From: Acidobacteriota bacterium
Lineage (GTDB): Bacteria; Acidobacteriota; Vicinamibacteria; Vicinamibacterales; 2-12-FULL-66-21
NCBI GenBank assembly: GCA_003222675.1
Contig: QHWT01000058.1
Span: 1-64,000 of the forward strand
DNA: 64,000 nucleotides
Reading direction: 5' to 3'
Below the pieces are notes generated by a model. The model did not search any database and had not been told where the DNA came from. It was given only the letters and a program-made list of their open reading frames with translations. Each line of letters opens with the position of its first letter. Position 1 is the stretch's first letter. Both the position numbers and the translations under genes were made by a program. Shown here piece by piece: positions 9,259 through 19,700 of the stretch.

Positions 9259-10605
9259 ATGGCCCGCCTAGTCCGAGTCCTGCTCGCGGCGGCAGCGATT
9301 GTGTTCGGCACTGTCGCGACGGTAACTTTCCATCAAGGATCTGCCTCGCTGCAGGCTCAACCGGCTGCGAACGGTCCATTCGATTCGAGCATCAGCCAGA
9401 ATGCACAGCGAATGATCGAGGAGGGCCGCGGCATCTTTCGCTATGACACGTTCGGCGATGAGGCCTTCTGGGGCGATCAACTCAAACTGCACCAGGCAAT
9501 CGCGGGACAAAAGCTCGGAGGCGTCGGACCCGGCCTCAGCCCGAAGATGGCGCTGAATCTCGGCTTGAAAGTCGATGCTGACGCATTGCCGTCCGATTTA
9601 GTGACCCAAATCAAGGCCGGCAAGGTGGATATGGATGATCCCGCTTCGACGGTGGCGCTCTTGAAGGCCAACGCCGTCGTCGGCATCACAGGATTTCTGA
9701 ATCCCGACGGCTCAGCGAAGTCCGTCGGTGTTCAGTGTTCGATCTGCCACTCGACGGTGGATGATTCATTCGCGCCCGGTATCGGGCACCGTCTGGATGG
9801 GTGGCCGAACCGCGATTTGGACGTCGGCGCGGTTATCGCATTGGCGCCGGATCTCTCGCCGTACACGAAGCTCCTCGGTAAAGACGCGGAAACCATTCGA
9901 ACGGTGCTGAGAAGCTGGGGTCCTGGCAAGTACGACGCGGAACTCGTGCAGGACGGCAAAGCGATGCGGCCCGACGGCAAGTCAGCGGCGACACTCCTTC
10001 CCGCAGCCTTTGGGCTCGCCGGTGTGAACCTGCATACGTACTCCGGTTGGGGCAGCGTAACGCATTGGAACGCTTACGTGGCGAACACGCAACTGCACGG
10101 AAAAGGCGTGTTCTTCGATCCCAGACTCGACGACAAAGATCGCTTTCCTGTCGGCGCCAAAGCGGGCTTTGGCAACATGCGCAGCAACCCCGATCTCGTG
10201 ACGTCAAAGCTGGCGGCACTCCACTTCTATCAGCTGGCGATTCCGGCGCCATCGCCGCCCGCTGGCAGTTTCGACGCTCAGGCCGCAAAAGCCGGAGAAG
10301 CCGTTTTCACCAATCAGGCTCGTTGTGCGCAGTGCCATGTGCCACCCCTGTTCACGGAACCGGGATGGCCGATGCACAAGCCGGACGAGATCGGGATCGA
10401 CGACTTCCAGGCGAATCGATCTCCGGACAAACGCTATCGCACGACGCCGCTGCGGGGCCTGTTTGCGCGCATGAAAGGCGGGTTCTACCACGACGGCCGG
10501 TTCCCGACGCTCGAGGCCGTCGTGAACCATTACGACGCTCACTTCAAGCTAAAGCTGACGGCCGAACAGAAACGGGACCTTATTGAGTATCTGAAGTCGC
10601 TGTGA
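9259..10605 (+). CDS. Secreted di-haem cytochrome c
   Basis: 448 residues with an N-terminal signal sequence (hydrophobic 6-24). There are two c-type haem sites: CSICH at residues 160-164 and CAQCH at 356-360. The C-terminal haem domain (QARCAQCHVPPLFT...RTTPLRGLF...FYHDGRF) resembles the cytochrome c peroxidase/MauG group, but the N-terminal half is longer and different. The start is supported by GAAGGAGG before ATG. It probably acts as a periplasmic electron carrier or oxidase. A peroxidase role is possible, but I cannot assign the distal ligand. The gene at 10682 follows after 76 bp. Confidence 0.82.
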   Translation: MARLVRVLLAAAAIVFGTVATVTFHQGSASLQAQPAANGPFDSSISQNAQRMIEEGRGIFRYDTFGDEAFWGDQLKLHQAIAGQKLGGVGPGLSPKMALNLGLKVDADALPSDLVTQIKAGKVDMDDPASTVALLKANAVVGITGFLNPDGSAKSVGVQCSICHSTVDDSFAPGIGHRLDGWPNRDLDVGAVIALAPDLSPYTKLLGKDAETIRTVLRSWGPGKYDAELVQDGKAMRPDGKSAATLLPAAFGLAGVNLHTYSGWGSVTHWNAYVANTQLHGKGVFFDPRLDDKDRFPVGAKAGFGNMRSNPDLVTSKLAALHFYQLAIPAPSPPAGSFDAQAAKAGEAVFTNQARCAQCHVPPLFTEPGWPMHKPDEIGIDDFQANRSPDKRYRTTPLRGLFARMKGGFYHDGRFPTLEAVVNHYDAHFKLKLTAEQKRDLIEYLKSL

Positions 10606-10681
10606 TGTGAATCGGACCCTCAGATCTGAACGCTTTCGACGTGGCTGCAAGCGTACGTCTATTTGAACGAGGAGGTCAGAC

Positions 10682-11101
10682 GTGCAGGAAATCGATAGTC
10701 GACCCCGGGGCGAGCGCGATGCGTACAAGTTGTTGTACGCAGCATTCATCGCTGCGCCGATCGTTGCGGGCATCGATAAATTCACCGACAAGCTCGGAAA
10801 CTGGGACCGGTACCTTTCGGATGACGTCGCGGCTAGGTTGCCCACGGATCGGCACACCTTCATGCAGGGTGTTGGCCTGATTGAGATCGCTGCCGGCCTG
10901 CTGGTCGCTGCCAAACCCAAATGGGGAGGCTATCTCGTCGGCGCGTGGCTCCTCGGAATCATCGCCAACCTTTGGGCGAAGCCCGACTATCGGGACATAG
11001 CCTTACGCGACTTCGGCTTAGCGCTCGGCGCCGTGGCGTTGGCGCGTATGGCGACCGATCTGCCGAGTAACCGGCAACGGAGAGCGGAGCTGCCAGCGTA
11101 G
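10682..11101 (+). CDS. Small integral membrane protein, DoxX-like
   Basis: 139 residues with about four hydrophobic segments (near 17-32, 65-78, 84-97, 108-124). A GTG start is chosen because GAGGAGG lies 8 bases upstream. The FIAAPIVAGIDKFTDKL opening and the second-helix layout recall DoxX-like proteins. It follows the cytochrome gene on the same strand, so it may work with it at the membrane. Function otherwise unknown. Confidence 0.7.
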   Translation: MQEIDSRPRGERDAYKLLYAAFIAAPIVAGIDKFTDKLGNWDRYLSDDVAARLPTDRHTFMQGVGLIEIAAGLLVAAKPKWGGYLVGAWLLGIIANLWAKPDYRDIALRDFGLALGAVALARMATDLPSNRQRRAELPA

Positions 11102-11199
11102 TCGAGGGCGACGCTGAGCCAACGGGAAGATCTGCCGGAGCAAGCAACTCGCGTGTGCCAGAGGGCCGGTCGCGTCTTATGGCAAACCAAGGGAGCGCT

Positions 11200-11270
11200 A
11201 TGGAAAGTCGAGCCAAACTCCTTGGGCATCCGATCCACCCGATGTTAATCGTCCTGCCGCTAGGCATCGA
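11200..11270 (+). pseudogene. DUF2231 membrane protein, N-terminal stub
   Basis: The start of a DUF2231 protein is recognisable (MESRAKLLGHPIHPMLIVLP), then homology stops abruptly at about 11265 where the first membrane helix should continue. The rest to 11352 is unrelated sequence. This is a deletion remnant at the junction with the debranching-enzyme gene. Confidence 0.65.
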
Positions 11271-11385
11271 TCGACCCGGCGTCGGCGTGGACGACGGAGC
11301 GCATCTCGACGCGCCGAGCTGTTGGTCGGGCCGTCCGGCTCCACAGAGGTAAGGGCCGCCTTCGGAACGCGGCACGAGCACACAC

Positions 11386-13608
11386 GTGCCTCTTGCACTC
11401 ATTCGCCCCCGACAGCTCTACGCGTGGAAGGGCCCGTCGTTGCTGCTGGTCAACACACGCGGGGACTGCGGAGAGGACGAGCCGTTGTCCGGGTACTACT
11501 TTCGCGAAGCACGGTTTCTCAGGACGTTACGGCTCGAGGTCAACGGCCGCTCACCGTGGCCGTGTGAAGCATCCCCTCTCGAGCCGCACGTGCTCGCGTT
11601 CACGTACATCTATCCAGAGTTAACTGAGTTCGGAGGCGGTGGCAGCGGACAGTCTGGCGACGAAGTCTCGACCGACGCTCACGGCATCCCGCATCGCGCC
11701 TTGTCGCTGCGCGCAGCGTATATGGTCGGTGTCGCCGGCTTCACGGTCGCCCTCACGATCAGCAATCATTCCACGCGTCGGATCGAGACGCAGATTACAT
11801 GGAACCTCGACGCCGACTTCGCGGACATTCAGGAGGCGCACGAAAGCAAGCGCGAGCAGGAAGGTGAGGTGCGTCGAGAAATTCGCGGACAGCAGCTGCA
11901 TTTCACCTACCAACACCCACAGCTGCCGTATCGATCTGTCGTCACCCCAAATGGTCCGATGCCATGGACGCCGACCGAGTCCACGATGAGGACGACGATC
12001 CGCCTCGAGCCGCAGGAAACGATCGACTTGACACTGCAGGTCAACCCTCACGCGCACGACCAGGCGATGCTCAATGACGTCGATAGTCGCGAGCAGCACC
12101 TTCGCGCGTGGCAGGACCGCCTGACGCGTGTCACCGTTCCGCCGAACCGCCACGCCGAACGGATCCTCAACGCCAACATCCGGGACTTCGCTTCGTTTCC
12201 GTTGCTCGAGGGTGCGCGCGACGAATGGTTGGCGCTCCAGGCCGGGATGCCGCTCTATCCCGCGCTGTTTGGGCGCGACACGCTCACCGCAGGGTGGCAA
12301 GCCGCGTATCTGGATCGCGGTGAATCGCTCGACGCGAGCTTGACACGGCTTGGTCGAATGCAGAGTGATCGAGTGCACGACTGGCGGGACGAAGAGCCGG
12401 GACGGATCCCATATCAGGTACGCCGCGGGCCACTGGCCCGCCTCGACGTGAATCCTTACGCCGCGTACTACGCCGACTTCGCGAGCCCGTTGATGTTCGT
12501 GATCTCGCTCGCGCACCTGTACTCCTGGACAGGAGACAAGACCTCCCTTCAGCGACACTGGGATGTGGCGCGCCGTATCCTCGACTGGGCGCGGACCGAC
12601 GGCGATAAGGACCAGGACGGATATCTCGAATACCAGACGCGTTCGACGAAAGGCACCAAGAATCAGGGGTGGAAGGATAGCGGAGATGCCATCCTGTATG
12701 ACGATGGGACGCCTGTACCGTCGCCGATCGCCACGTGCGAGCTGCAGGGGTATTGGTTCGCCGCGCAGCAGCTGATGTCGGTCATGAGCGTGGCGATGGG
12801 AGAGTACGGCGACGCGCGAGCGCTGTGGCGGAGCGCGTCAGATCTCAAAGACCGATTCAATCGTGACTGGTGGGACGACGAGCAGGGCTCGATTGTCCTG
12901 GCGCTCGATCCGGACAAGCGCCAGGTCAGGGCGGTGACCTCAAATGTGGGGCACTGTATCGCGTGCGGAATTATCAATGACAACCATCTTCCACAGGTGG
13001 TCGGTCGAATGTTTGCGCCGGACATGTTCAGCGGGTGGGGGATCCGCACACTCTCGTCCAACCACCGCGCGTACAACCCGCTGAGTTATCACTTGGGAAC
13101 GGTGTGGGCGGTTGAACAGGCGACCATCGCCTTCGGACTTCGCCGTTTTGGCTTCAACACTCGCGCACTCGAGATCGCGCAGGCGATATTCGATCTGGCG
13201 GATCTGTACCCGGAATATCGGATTCCTGAGTGCATCGGCGGATACCCGCGCGCGACGACAGGCGTTCCGGGCGCCTACCCCCGCGCCAACACGCCACAGC
13301 TGTGGAACGCCGGCGCGTTCCCTCTGCTGATCCACACCATTCTCGGCTTTCAGCCCGTCGCACCACTCGAAACACTGGTCGTCGATCCGGTGCTCCCCAC
13401 GTGGCTGTCGGAGCTCTTCGTACATGATTTGCGTCTCGCGGGCGCCAAGGCTACGCTGCGGTTCTGGCGCGACGGCTCAGGATCGTCGCACGTCGAGCTC
13501 CTGCATAAGCGCGGGACGTTCCGGGTGATAAAGCAACCACCGCTCGAGTCATTGACGGCTGGCGTCTCAGGTCGCCTGAGCGCTCTTCTGGACGGCGTGC
13601 GGCACTAG
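11386..13608 (+). CDS. Amylo-alpha-1,6-glucosidase-like (glycogen debranching) enzyme
   Basis: 740 residues. The N-terminal domain (about 1-230) is of the GDE_N_bis type (AWKGPSLLLVNTRGD...GYYFREARFLRTLRL). It is followed by an (alpha/alpha)6 glycosidase domain: LFGRDTLTAGWQ, NQGWKDSGDAI (residues 426-436, the Asp pair being the likely acidic centre), TSNVGHCIACGI and GIRTLSSNHRAYNPLSYHLGTVW. The length is usual for the family. A GTG start gives the expected N-terminus. Cytoplasmic, since there is no signal peptide. It would cleave alpha-1,6 branches or related alpha-glucosides; exact specificity is not readable. An SDR gene follows after 49 bp. Confidence 0.88.
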   Translation: MPLALIRPRQLYAWKGPSLLLVNTRGDCGEDEPLSGYYFREARFLRTLRLEVNGRSPWPCEASPLEPHVLAFTYIYPELTEFGGGGSGQSGDEVSTDAHGIPHRALSLRAAYMVGVAGFTVALTISNHSTRRIETQITWNLDADFADIQEAHESKREQEGEVRREIRGQQLHFTYQHPQLPYRSVVTPNGPMPWTPTESTMRTTIRLEPQETIDLTLQVNPHAHDQAMLNDVDSREQHLRAWQDRLTRVTVPPNRHAERILNANIRDFASFPLLEGARDEWLALQAGMPLYPALFGRDTLTAGWQAAYLDRGESLDASLTRLGRMQSDRVHDWRDEEPGRIPYQVRRGPLARLDVNPYAAYYADFASPLMFVISLAHLYSWTGDKTSLQRHWDVARRILDWARTDGDKDQDGYLEYQTRSTKGTKNQGWKDSGDAILYDDGTPVPSPIATCELQGYWFAAQQLMSVMSVAMGEYGDARALWRSASDLKDRFNRDWWDDEQGSIVLALDPDKRQVRAVTSNVGHCIACGIINDNHLPQVVGRMFAPDMFSGWGIRTLSSNHRAYNPLSYHLGTVWAVEQATIAFGLRRFGFNTRALEIAQAIFDLADLYPEYRIPECIGGYPRATTGVPGAYPRANTPQLWNAGAFPLLIHTILGFQPVAPLETLVVDPVLPTWLSELFVHDLRLAGAKATLRFWRDGSGSSHVELLHKRGTFRVIKQPPLESLTAGVSGRLSALLDGVRH

Positions 13609-13657
13609 GTGCGGCTGCCGTTCGACGCGTCGAATACGCGAACATAGGAGAACAGAT

Positions 13658-14686
13658 ATGAGGCTCACACTGAAGCCTCTCGACGAGCAGGTAATCGTGA
13701 TCACAGGTGCCTCCAGCGGCATCGGACTCGTCACAGCCAAACACGCGGCTCAGCGCGGCGCCAGAGTCGTGCTCGCAGCCCGCAATGAGAGGGACCTGCA
13801 TGACGCGACCGAAACCATACGTCGTCGTGGCGGCCGGGCCGTGTTCGCCGTCGCCGATGTCGCGGATGCGTCGCAGGTAGAAGCGATCGCGGCCGTCGCG
13901 ATCCGGGAGTTCGGGCGCATCGATACATGGGTCAACAACGCAGCGGTGTCGATGTACGGTCGCATCACCGAACTGACGATCGAGGACATGCGGCGCCAGA
14001 TGGACGTCACTTACTGGGGTCAGGTATACGGGTCGCGAACGGCCGTGCGCAACCTTCGTCACGCCGGCGGCGCTCTGGTCAATGTCGGTAGCGTGTTGTC
14101 CGATCGAGCGATCCCGCTGCTGGGTGGGTACTGTGCCGCCAAGCACGCACTCAAGGCGTTCACGGATGCACTCCGGATGGAACTCGAGGAAGAGGGTGTG
14201 CCTGTGTCCGTTACGCTGGTGAAGCCAGCGAGCATTGATACACCCTTCTTCGAGAAAGCTCGCACCTATCTCGGCGTGGAGCCACGGCCCGTACCGCCGG
14301 TCTATGCGCCAGAAGTCGTGTCGGACGTGATTCTGCATGCCGCGCAGCACCCACTCAGAGAGCTCATCGCGGGCGGATCCGGAGTCACGCTAAGCGCCGC
14401 GCGCTTCGCTTCGCGTCTCGCGGACCTGTACATGGAGCGATGGACGTTTGAGTCGCAGCGGACCGGCAAGCCGATCAACGGCCGCTCGGACAACCTGTAC
14501 AAGCCGGTGGCCACAGACGGAGGCGAGCGAGGGCAAAACTGGAAAGGTCATACGCGCGAAAGCAGCGTTTATACGCGTGCCGCCTTACATCCACGTGCGA
14601 CGACTGCTGTTATCGCGGGCCTGGCGCTGGGCCTCGGGGCCGCCGCAGCCGCGACGCGATGGCGATCGGAGCACTTGGCTTCGTGA
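13658..14686 (+). CDS. SDR family oxidoreductase with C-terminal hydrophobic tail
   Basis: 342 residues. Rossmann nucleotide site TGASSGIG at 16-23, NNAA at 93-96, and the catalytic YxxxK as Y158 and K162. After the usual 250-residue fold there is an extension of about 90 residues ending in a hydrophobic segment (about 312-332), perhaps a membrane anchor. An AGGAG site lies ahead of the ATG. It probably shares a transcript with the debranching enzyme. The substrate is unknown. Confidence 0.88.
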   Translation: MRLTLKPLDEQVIVITGASSGIGLVTAKHAAQRGARVVLAARNERDLHDATETIRRRGGRAVFAVADVADASQVEAIAAVAIREFGRIDTWVNNAAVSMYGRITELTIEDMRRQMDVTYWGQVYGSRTAVRNLRHAGGALVNVGSVLSDRAIPLLGGYCAAKHALKAFTDALRMELEEEGVPVSVTLVKPASIDTPFFEKARTYLGVEPRPVPPVYAPEVVSDVILHAAQHPLRELIAGGSGVTLSAARFASRLADLYMERWTFESQRTGKPINGRSDNLYKPVATDGGERGQNWKGHTRESSVYTRAALHPRATTAVIAGLALGLGAAAAATRWRSEHLAS

Positions 14687-14699
14687 GGAAGAGCCGTGG

Positions 14700-14915
14700 A
14701 CCTTCCGCCTTCCTTTCGACGCCGCCAAGATGCTCTTCCACGTCGTCAACGAGCGCCATCGGCGCCTGCGTCGATGATCTTCACGACGAACACGTCCCTG
14801 ACAGGGTGGGGTCGCGTGCTGCACGACGAGGATCTCGCCCACGCCATCATTGATCGGGTGCTCGAGCGAGGACGTCTCTTGCGGCTCGATGGACCGTCGG
14901 TCCGCACGCTCAAGG
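14700..14915 (+). pseudogene. IS21 helper ATPase (IstB) fragment, frameshifted
   Basis: FRLPFDAAKMLFHVVNERHRR (to about 14770) and SMIFTTNTSLTGWGRVLHDEDLAHAIIDRVLERGRLLRLDGPSVRT (about 14773-14913) are the C-terminal part of an IstB-type IS21 helper. They lie in two different frames. The ATPase Walker regions are absent. This is a remnant of an IS21-family insertion. Confidence 0.75.
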
Positions 14916-14985
14916 TCTATCGCGATTACATCAATCGCTGGCGGCGGCGCTTTCTCGCCGACGGGCTTGACGGGCTAGAGGGTAT
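14916..14985 (+). pseudogene. IS630-type transposase helix-turn-helix fragment
   Basis: VYRDYINRWRRRFLADGLDGLEG is the helix-turn-helix end typical of IS630/Tc1 transposases. It is fused directly to the IstB remnant in the same frame, then homology is lost. This shows nested or sequential insertion and deletion at this spot. Confidence 0.6.
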
Positions 14986-15188
14986 TCGCGGTATTCGCGC
15001 CTTGCCGCTCGGTCAAGCTTGGATAGCGATGACGTTGCGACGAACAGAGTCTCGTGACTGCTCGCCGGAAGCCGCCGGTCAAGAACTGCCTATCGATCGT
15101 CCGCGATCACCCGCCGCGGCCCTGGCGGGATTTCCTGAGCACAGAGTGGACGACAATGGATGGCCTTGTGACTGGAGAGGAGAGAGTC

Positions 15189-16595
15189 GTGCAGCATCAG
15201 GCACGTGGACGTGCGCCCGCGATCGTTGCTTCGATATTCGGGGGCCTTCTGATGGCCCCTCCCGTGTTGTCGGCCCAGACGACGATCGTTCGTCCCACCG
15301 AGATAGACGACGTCCTCGTGAATCCGGGCATGGGGATTGAGACGTTCCAGCGATTCCAAGGACAGCCGCTGAACGAGGGCGTCCGCTGGTCCGAAGTGGG
15401 TCCTGAGGCCACCGGCGTCGATGCGTCTGCGGCAGCGCACGTCGATTTTCCCGCGTCGAGCGTCGCCTATCTGCGCTGGTTCTGGTCGCAGCTCGAGCCC
15501 CGGCGTGGAGTATATCGCTGGTCGATCATCGACGATGCGCTGGCCGAGGCACGCCGTTACGGCCAGAGGCTGGCCATCCGGATCATGCCGTATGACGACA
15601 AGCATCCGATGCCCGACTGGTACCTCAGGTCGGGCGCGAAGCGAGCCAACGCCCCCACGGACAAGGACGGCGCGATTTGGTCGCCGGATGCGAACGATCC
15701 GCTCTATTTCCGGTATTGGAGCGCGCTCATCCTCGAAGCGGGAAGGCACTACGACGGTCACCCCGACCTCAATCATGTGGACGTTTCCACGGTGGGCTAC
15801 TGGGGAGAGGGCTGGGGTCCGTACTTGCCCGAGTGGCCCGTTCAGCAGCAGTTGATCGAGCTTTACTTCAAGGCGTTCCCGCGCACTTTGCTGTTGATGA
15901 ATTTCGATGCGCTGCCGGCGCTGCAATACGGTGTGAAGTTGGGCGGCGGCTGGCGGCTCGACTGCTGGGGTGACATGGGCGCACCGGGCCGCAGCTTTGC
16001 GCACATGAAAGACTTCTATCCGCAGCAGCTAGCGCGAGGCGGGCTTCAGGACGTCTGGCAGACCAGACCGGTTGCGCTCGAAACCTGTTGGGTCCCCGAG
16101 CAATGGCGCCAGTGGAACTTCCCGTTGAAGCCGATCCTCGACCAGGCCCTCCGCTGGCACGCGTCCACGATCAACATCAAGTCCAGTCGGATTCCCGCGG
16201 ACTGGAAGACCGCATTCGACGCGTTCCAGAAGCAGATTGGCTATCGCTTCGTGCTCAAGAAGCTCGAGTACCCGTCGCAAGTGACACGCGGATCGATGGC
16301 CGCGGTGAACATGTGGTGGTTCAACGGCGGTGTCGCGCCCATCTATCGCAGCTACTCCCTCGCGCTGGCGATCGGCGACACAGTCATCGCGCTCGACACT
16401 GATATCCGGCGCTGGCTGCCGGGAGATGCAGTGTGCGAAAATACGATAGCCGTGCCTCGGGAGCTCGCGCCGGGCCGGTACCCCGTACGCGTGGGGCTGC
16501 TCGACCCGGCGACGCGACGCCCCGCCATTCAGCTGGCAATTGCAGGCAGGCAGACGGATGGATGGTATCAGGTCGGCGAGATCGTCGTGTACTGA
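15189..16595 (+). CDS. Secreted DUF4832 protein, putative glycoside hydrolase
   Basis: 468 residues from a GTG start placed after a GGAGAGGAGAG site; the same frame is open further upstream. The signal peptide runs to about residue 30 (VLSAQ). A TIM-barrel-like region follows (NPGMGIETFQRF, SSVAYLRWFWSQLEPRRGVYRW, YWGEGWG, LETCWVPEQW), then the C-terminal DUF4832 domain (FVLKKLEYPSQV...MWWFNGGVAPIYRSYSLALAI). GH42-like architecture suggests action on galactosides or similar glycans, but this is inference. It is followed 199 bp later by a TonB receptor, fitting a secreted glycan-processing role. Confidence 0.8.
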   Translation: MQHQARGRAPAIVASIFGGLLMAPPVLSAQTTIVRPTEIDDVLVNPGMGIETFQRFQGQPLNEGVRWSEVGPEATGVDASAAAHVDFPASSVAYLRWFWSQLEPRRGVYRWSIIDDALAEARRYGQRLAIRIMPYDDKHPMPDWYLRSGAKRANAPTDKDGAIWSPDANDPLYFRYWSALILEAGRHYDGHPDLNHVDVSTVGYWGEGWGPYLPEWPVQQQLIELYFKAFPRTLLLMNFDALPALQYGVKLGGGWRLDCWGDMGAPGRSFAHMKDFYPQQLARGGLQDVWQTRPVALETCWVPEQWRQWNFPLKPILDQALRWHASTINIKSSRIPADWKTAFDAFQKQIGYRFVLKKLEYPSQVTRGSMAAVNMWWFNGGVAPIYRSYSLALAIGDTVIALDTDIRRWLPGDAVCENTIAVPRELAPGRYPVRVGLLDPATRRPAIQLAIAGRQTDGWYQVGEIVVY

Positions 16596-16654
16596 GGTTG
16601 GATTGGCGCCTATTGGCGGAGTGTCTGGGACCTCGCCGCAGTTGACCTCGCCGC

Positions 16655-16682
16655 TTGACAACCCCACCGAGACAACAATAGT
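16655..16682 (+). promoter_or_regulatory. Possible promoter for the second TonB receptor
   Basis: TTGACA (16655-16660), a 16-base spacer, then AATAGT (16677-16682, four of six bases matching TATAAT). It lies about 110 bases ahead of the receptor start in the gap after the DUF4832 gene. Confidence 0.4.
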
Positions 16683-16794
16683 CACCCGGAATTACGTGCA
16701 TTGGCGTGTTGATCCGTCTCGGCCGACGGTTCAGCCTGGGTCAATCGAATTATTTGTCCATGCCCTGACGGACCAGACATCGAGGAGGTGGGTA

Positions 16795-19700
16795 GTGAAG
16801 AACCGCCACATTCGAGCAGCGTCCGCGATCGCGCGCATCGGCGTGTTCGTCGGGTTCATCGCGAGTACAGCATCTCCGGCCAGCGGCCAGGTGCTCTACG
16901 GCGGCATTACGGGAACGGTGACCGACGCGAGTGGCGCGGCTGTGCCCGGCGCAACCGTCACGATCACACACAAGGATACGAACCTCTCGCGAGAGGCCGT
17001 CTCGAACGAGACAGGGATCTACAGCTTCACCAACGTCCAGGCTGGGACGTACAACGTCAAAGTCTCACTGAGCGGCTTTCGCGAGTTCCTCAAGACCGAG
17101 GTGCCGGTCAGCGTCAATGAGATCAGCCGCGTTGACGTCAGGCTCGACGTCGGCACTCTCGCCGAGACGGTTACGGTCCAGTCTGCGGCGGAGTTGCTCC
17201 AGACGGACAAGGCCGACGTTCATACCGAGCTGAAGTCAACGGAGATCACATCGCTTCCGCTGAACCAGTTCCGCAATTACCAGGCGCTGATCAACCTGGT
17301 GCCCGGCGCGACGCCAGCCGTGTTTCAGAATGCCGAGACGGACACACCGACGCGCTCACTGTCGACCAACGTCAACGGCCAGAATCGCAACAACAATGGG
17401 ACGCGCACGGACGGCGCCACGAACCTCAACATCTGGCTGCCACACCACAATGTCTACGTGTCGCCGGCCGAGACGATCGATACCGTCAATATCTCGACGG
17501 ACAACTTCGACGCGGAACAGGGAATGGCGGGCGGCGCGGCCGTCACCGTCATCACCAAATCGGGAACGAACCAGTTCAAGGGCTCGGCGTTCGAGTTCTA
17601 CAACAGCGACGAGCTGAACGCGACGCCGTACTTCTTCGGGAACGACCCAAAGGGAAAACCACCGAAGCTGCCCGTCAGCCGCAACATCTACGGTGGCACG
17701 CTCGGCGGACCGATCCGGCGGAACCGTTTGTTCTTCTTCGGGTCGTTCGAGGGATACCGGCAGGATCGCAGTCTCTTCAATTTTTTCAACGTGCCGGACG
17801 CGGCGCTGCACGCGGGCGATTTCAGCAACGCGCGGAATGCCAACGGCTCCCTTCAGATCATCTACGATCCGATGACCGGTAACCCGGACGGCAGCGGCAG
17901 GACGCCGTTTCAGGGCAACGTCATTCCCTCCAATCGGCTGAACCCGATCGCGCTGAAGCTGCTCGGTCTGTATCCACTGCCGAACTCCGGAGGCACGGGA
18001 GCCGGAAACCTCACGAACAACTACTCCCGCGAAGAGAGACGCACGACCGACCGAGACAACTACGACTTCAAAGTCAACTTCAACCGCACGTCGGCGCACC
18101 AGATCTGGGGCAAGTTCAGCATGCTCGACGCCGTCGTGGACGACCTGACGTACTACCTCGGCCCTGATACGAACTCGGACAAGGACGGTGGGTTCACGAA
18201 GGTGTACATGTTCACCGGCGGTCAAACCTGGACGCTCGGACCGACGCTCGTGTGGGACATGACCGTGGGGTTCTCGCGACAGGATCAGAAGGCCTTCGGG
18301 GCTGACTTCTTCCAGGGAAACTTCGGCCTCGACACGCTCGGCATCCCGGGCACCAACGATCAGGGGACCGGCAATCCGCGGTATGCGGGCTATCCGCAGT
18401 TCGCAACCGGCTTCAGCACGCTCGGGAATCTCGATACCTGGACGCCGGTCTGGCGCGACGAGCGGGTGACCTCCATCGCCACGAACGTGACGAAAGTGAA
18501 AGGCCGCCACGACCTGCGTGCCGGCTACTCCATGAATTTCCTGTTCCTCAACCACTGGCAGCCGGAAGTGGACAACCCGCGCGGACGGTTCGACTTCTCC
18601 AGCAACACGACGGCGCTGCGGGGCGGCACGCAGACCGGGAATTTCTACAACCAGTACGCATCATTCCTGCTCGGCCTCGTCAGCAACGCTCGCAAGAGCG
18701 TGCAGTACGAGCTGCTGACCGGCCGGGAATGGCAGCACGGTTTGTACTTCCGCGACCGCTGGCAGGCTACACCACGCTTGACGCTCGACCTCGGATTGCG
18801 ATGGGAGTACTACCCCATCATGCATCGCCGCGATCGTGGGATCGAACGCGTCGATCTCGACACGCTCGACGTGCTCCTCGGGGGACGGGGCGGCAATCCC
18901 ACCAACCTCGGGCTCACAGCCGGAAGGGATAACTTCGCGCCGCGCGTTGGCGCGATCTTCCGCCTGAACGAGAACAATGTCATTCGCTCAGGATACGGCG
19001 TCACCTACAATCCGCTGCCGTGGACGCGTCCGATGCGCGGTCAATATCCACTCACGATCGCGGTGAACTTCCAACAGAACGAACCGTTCAGCTATTTCTC
19101 GACGCTCGAGCAGGGTATCCCGCAGATCATCGGACCCGATCTGAACAGCGGCCGGTTCCCACTCCCGCCGTCAGCCTCCATGCGGACGCCCAAGCCGGGC
19201 GACGTCGATCGCGGAACGATTCAGTCGTGGAACCTGGCGTACGAGCGGCGCCTGCCGCTCGATATCGCGGTCGACGTGGCCTACGTCGGCACACGAGGCG
19301 ACGGCGGCTACATGCTTCTCGACATCAACGCGCCGCAGACCATTGGCGGCGGAAACCAGAGCCGTCCGTACGCGAGGATGGGCCGCTTCCTCGACCTCAC
19401 CAGCTTCGAATCGGGGTTGAAGACGCGATATCACTCGCTGCAGGTCGGGATCAACCGTCCCTTCACGAAGGGATTGCTGATCAAGGGCGCCTACACGCTG
19501 TCGAAAGCCGAGAACATGGCGGACGATGATGGCGCTGGCGTGTCGTTCAATTCGCCCAGCGAGTTCTCTCGCAACATGGCGCTGGCGGGCTACGACAGGA
19601 CGCACAACTTACACGTCGCCGCGGTCTATCAACTGCCGTGGCAGAGCAACGGCAACCACGCGAATATCCTCCGCGCGGTCGTCAACGACTGGCAGATCAA

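Noticed and set aside
10682-11101. Reading the small membrane protein as a cytochrome subunit
   Set aside because: It has no haem or quinone motif and only adjacency supports a link, so it was left as a DoxX-like protein.
16540-16794. Upstream extension of the second TonB receptor
   Set aside because: The extra 85 codons overlap the DUF4832 3' end and lack signal-peptide character; the GTG at 16795 has a strong ribosome site and a proper signal peptide.
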